DNA of 64,000 nucleotides, from the NCBI GenBank assembly GCA_023393235.1, contig JAEWMH010000020.1, positions 37,809 to 101,808 of the forward strand, written 5' to 3'. Shown piece after piece: positions 61,619-64,000 of the stretch; the stretch's first letter is position 1, and the number at the start of each line of letters is the position of its first letter. The notes beneath the pieces were generated by a model that did no database searches, was not told where the DNA came from, and saw only the letters and a program-made list of their open reading frames with translations. This DNA is from Bacillota bacterium (GTDB lineage: Bacteria > Bacillota > Bacilli > Paenibacillales > NBRC-103111). Made by a program: the position numbers and the translations under genes.

Positions 61619-62897
61619 CGAGAAATCCAAAGCCGCCTTCGAAAAGGCGCGCCAGGTGATTCCCGGGGGCGTAAACAGTCCTGTTCGGGCCTACAAATCG
61701 GTTGGGCTGACCCCCGTGTTTGTGGATCGGGCGGCTGGCTCCCGGATTTATGATATTGACGGCAACAGCTTCATCGACTATATCTGCTCCTGGGGGCCGC
61801 TGATTCTTGGACATGCCCATCCTCAGGTCATCGAAGCCATCAAGGCTGCCGCGGAAAGAGGCACCAGCTTCGGGGCGCCGACGGAGCTGGAAGTACGGAT
61901 GGCCGAGCTGGTAGCGGAGCGTATGCCTTCCGTGGACATCGTGCGGATGGTGAACAGCGGTACGGAGGCCACCATGAGCGCCTTGCGGCTGGCCCGGGGC
62001 TACACGGGACGGGACAAGATTCTCAAGTTCGAGGGCAGCTACCACGGCCATGGGGACTCGCTCCTCATCAAGGCCGGCTCTGGCGTCGCTACGCTGGGCC
62101 TGCCGGACAGTCCGGGTGTGCCCAAGAGTGTAGCGGCCAATACCATTGCCGTGCCGTATAATGATCTGGAAGCGGCCAGGCTTGCATTCGCACAGTTCGG
62201 GTCCGAAATTGCAGCGGTGATCGTTGAGCCGATTGCGGGAAATATGGGTGTGGTTCCGCCGGCGCCCGGCTTCCTGGAAGGGCTCCGGGAGCTGACGGAA
62301 ACAAACGGCAGTCTGCTGATTTTCGACGAGGTCATGACAGGCTTCCGGGTGGGCTACCATAGCGCACAAGGACTCTATGGCGTCACTCCGGATATCACCT
62401 GTATGGGCAAGGTAATCGGCGGAGGGCTTCCCGTTGGCGCTTACGGCGGCAAACGGGAGATTGTGGAGCGGATGGCTCCTTCCGGGCCCATCTACCAGGC
62501 GGGCACCCTGTCGGGCAATCCGCTGGCCATGACGGCAGGCTATACCACCCTGTCTTTACTGACACCGGAGGTGTATGCCGAGCTCGACCGGAAGGCAGCC
62601 CGGCTGGAGGCAGGCTTTAGAGAGAATGCGGACCGTCTGGGAGCACCGCTGACCATTAACCGGGTCGGCTCCATGGTTTGTCCGTTTTTTACCCGGCAGC
62701 CGGTGGTCAACTTCGAGACCGCACGGACCTCCGATTTGGAGCTGTTCCGGCGTTATTTTGCGGCGATGCTGGATTTGGGCGTGAGCCTGGCGCCTTCGCA
62801 GTTTGAGGGGATGTTCGTCTCCACCGCCCATACGGACGAGGATATTGAAAAGACCATTGAAGCCCAGGGAAAAGCGCTGGAACGAGCGTTGGGCTAG
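61599..62897 (+). CDS. hemL: Glutamate-1-semialdehyde 2,1-aminomutase
   Basis: 432-residue PLP enzyme. '[15 protein letters not shown]' near the N-terminus, '[20 protein letters not shown]', and the Schiff-base Lys near residue 271 in '[16 protein letters not shown]'. It makes ALA from the HemA product, so the operon encodes both ends of ALA synthesis. Its ATG lies 20 bases before the previous stop with gggagagg upstream. Confidence 0.95.
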   Translation: MQRARIDEKSKAAFEKARQVIPGGVNSPVRAYKSVGLTPVFVDRAAGSRIYDIDGNSFIDYICSWGPLILGHAHPQVIEAIKAAAERGTSFGAPTELEVRMAELVAERMPSVDIVRMVNSGTEATMSALRLARGYTGRDKILKFEGSYHGHGDSLLIKAGSGVATLGLPDSPGVPKSVAANTIAVPYNDLEAARLAFAQFGSEIAAVIVEPIAGNMGVVPPAPGFLEGLRELTETNGSLLIFDEVMTGFRVGYHSAQGLYGVTPDITCMGKVIGGGLPVGAYGGKREIVERMAPSGPIYQAGTLSGNPLAMTAGYTTLSLLTPEVYAELDRKAARLEAGFRENADRLGAPLTINRVGSMVCPFFTRQPVVNFETARTSDLELFRRYFAAMLDLGVSLAPSQFEGMFVSTAHTDEDIEKTIEAQGKALERALG

Positions 62898-62946
62898 AGC
62901 GTGTCTGAAAACTCCGAGGGGATCAGTTAATATCCTGATTTTCGTG

Positions 62947-63804
62947 CTAATAAGCGGCGGAGCTTTGCTCGGCCAATCTAATCTGGCGGTATTCCCTTGG
63001 GGATACCGCCATTGTGCGTTTGAAGATCTTGGAGAAAAGCAGCTGATCCGCGTATCCGACACTGGAGGCGACCTCCCCGATGGTCAGGATCGGATTCTGC
63101 AGCAGCTCGCAGGCCCGGTTCATCCGAAACTGGATCAGGTACTGCTGGGGGGTTATGCCCATTTCCTGCTTGAACATTTTGGACAGATATTTGCGGTTTA
63201 AGCCAAGGGTGTGGGCGATGGTCTCAATATGCACGTGGGTGGCGTAGTTTTGCTGGATGAGGGAGATGACGCGGCTGATATAGTGGGCCTGCATGTCCTC
63301 CCGGCTGCGGCTGCTTCGGTCGGGGCTTAGAATAGCGGCGAGGAAGGAATAGAGAGCCCCCTGGAGGCGCAGCTCCCGGTTGAAGCCGGATTCGTCCGCC
63401 TTGAACATTTCGATGAAGCAGTTGCGGATATACTCGTCATGATGGGCTATATCGAACACGGGGCAAGTTACGGACAGTGCGGACTGCTTCAGAATTTGCT
63501 CCACCTGCAGGCCGTTGAACGCCACCCAGGAATACGTCCAGGGCTCCTCCTTGTCCGCGCAATAATAGGAAAGAACCTCCGGAAACACCAGAAACCCCTG
63601 TCCGGCCTCCAGCTTATAGGTTTGGCCTCCTGTCGAGTAAATCCCCGTTCCGCTATGGATATAGTGAATCTTATAATAGTCCCGCAGCATCGGTCCCACC
63701 GAGTGGCCGGGCACACAATTTTCCGTGCCGCAATAGTAAAACTTCAAATCCATTAAAGCATGTGGGGGATACGTTTGGAACTCAAATTCCCCTATATTAT
63801 GCAT
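62947..63804 (-). CDS. AraC-family transcriptional regulator
   Basis: 285 residues: an N-terminal cupin-like sensing domain ('YYKIHYIHSGTGIYSTGGQT', 'GQGFLVFPEVLSYY') and two C-terminal helix-turn-helix units from about 185 ('IETIAHTLGLNRKYLSKMFK', 'GEVASSVGYADQLLFSKIFK'). Typical of sugar-responsive activators in Paenibacillus. Its target is unknown; it converges with hemL and the region to the window end (63805-64000) shows no recognisable gene apart from its promoter area. Confidence 0.87.
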   Translation of the reverse strand: MHNIGEFEFQTYPPHALMDLKFYYCGTENCVPGHSVGPMLRDYYKIHYIHSGTGIYSTGGQTYKLEAGQGFLVFPEVLSYYCADKEEPWTYSWVAFNGLQVEQILKQSALSVTCPVFDIAHHDEYIRNCFIEMFKADESGFNRELRLQGALYSFLAAILSPDRSSRSREDMQAHYISRVISLIQQNYATHVHIETIAHTLGLNRKYLSKMFKQEMGITPQQYLIQFRMNRACELLQNPILTIGEVASSVGYADQLLFSKIFKRTMAVSPREYRQIRLAEQSSAAY

Positions 63805-64000
63805 GTTATTGTTGGCCTCCCGGCAGTTGGTATACGTGAGTTTGATGACATTATACCATACGGAGATGGGAGGAAGAGGTGTTTGTTTTTGGCGGTTTTG
63901 CAGGGTGGAAGAGGAGGGGACGAGTTGGAGCGAGATTAGTGTAAAGGGACGAAGACAGGTCGTGCCGGGGGAGCGCGAGATGGAGCGTTGAGCTGAGGAA

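Noticed and set aside
63803..63991. A 62-codon plus-strand frame at the right edge
   Set aside because: It begins at a non-ATG start without a ribosome site, overlaps the promoter side of the AraC gene and has no recognisable features.

Overview
The window looks like a chromosomal segment of a spore-forming, low-GC-lineage (Firmicutes) but fairly GC-rich bacterium, most likely Paenibacillus or a close relative. The evidence is: sporulation and germination genes (ylbJ, two alpha/beta SASPs, cwlJ-gerQ, cwlD, lonB), a tryptophan T-box leader on trpS, and the Bacillus-type gene order ysoA-tig-clpX-lonB-lonA-ysxC-hemA. This identification rests on family recognition and gene order; no database search was run.

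Layout. 1-11 kb: ylbJ (cut by the left edge), a DUF2225 protein, ldh-yycC operon, an M3 oligoendopeptidase, two nearly identical SASPs, a YcgR-type permease with a shortened YcgQ-like partner, T-box-trpS, ylaF and yfhP. 11-22 kb: an alanine-rich protein of unknown role, a heterodimeric ABC exporter (yheI/yheH type), a cluster of inverted intergenic repeats, transporters, a pentapeptide-repeat protein, the cwlJ-gerQ pair, ctaB behind a perfect PerR-type operator, an AEC transporter and a small Toprim protein. 22.5-28 kb: a GH28 glycosidase, a compact agr-like quorum-sensing operon (kinase-less sensor, AgrB, a cysteine-free AgrD candidate, a LytTR-only regulator) followed by a NarL-type response regulator, then a PH-domain protein and a second pentapeptide-repeat protein.

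28-39.4 kb is an AT-rich accessory island. Its left end is a broken ImmA/IrrE-integrase pair behind an SOS-box promoter. It then holds a membrane protein, a deletion scar of a type I restriction locus, a coiled-coil membrane protein, an NYN-LOTUS protein and a DUF4365 two-gene module. Last comes the most unusual part of the window (35.27-39.23 kb): six related, hairpin-forming sites separating five units. The two ends of each unit are private inverted repeats of 17-22 bp, which is the architecture of integron gene cassettes with attC sites. Four units carry one minus-strand gene each (a PD-(D/E)XK-like protein, a HEPN-like protein, an HNH endonuclease and a frameshifted unknown). One carries only a 19-bp tandem repeat. 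No integron integrase is visible in the window.

39.4-64 kb is housekeeping: a secreted fibronectin-type protein, tRNA-Gly(CCC), ysoA-like gene, tig, clpP, clpX, ispG, a YibQ-type deacetylase-fold protein, cwlD, lonB, lonA, ysxC. These are followed by the tetrapyrrole operon hemA-sirC-hemC-cobA/hemD-hemB-ahbAB-like-hemL, whose promoter carries another PerR-like box, and an AraC-family regulator. The tetrapyrrole operon encodes all steps from glutamyl-tRNA to uroporphyrinogen III, plus siroheme-branch activities. ctaB uses heme B further downstream, and both are linked by the same type of operator.
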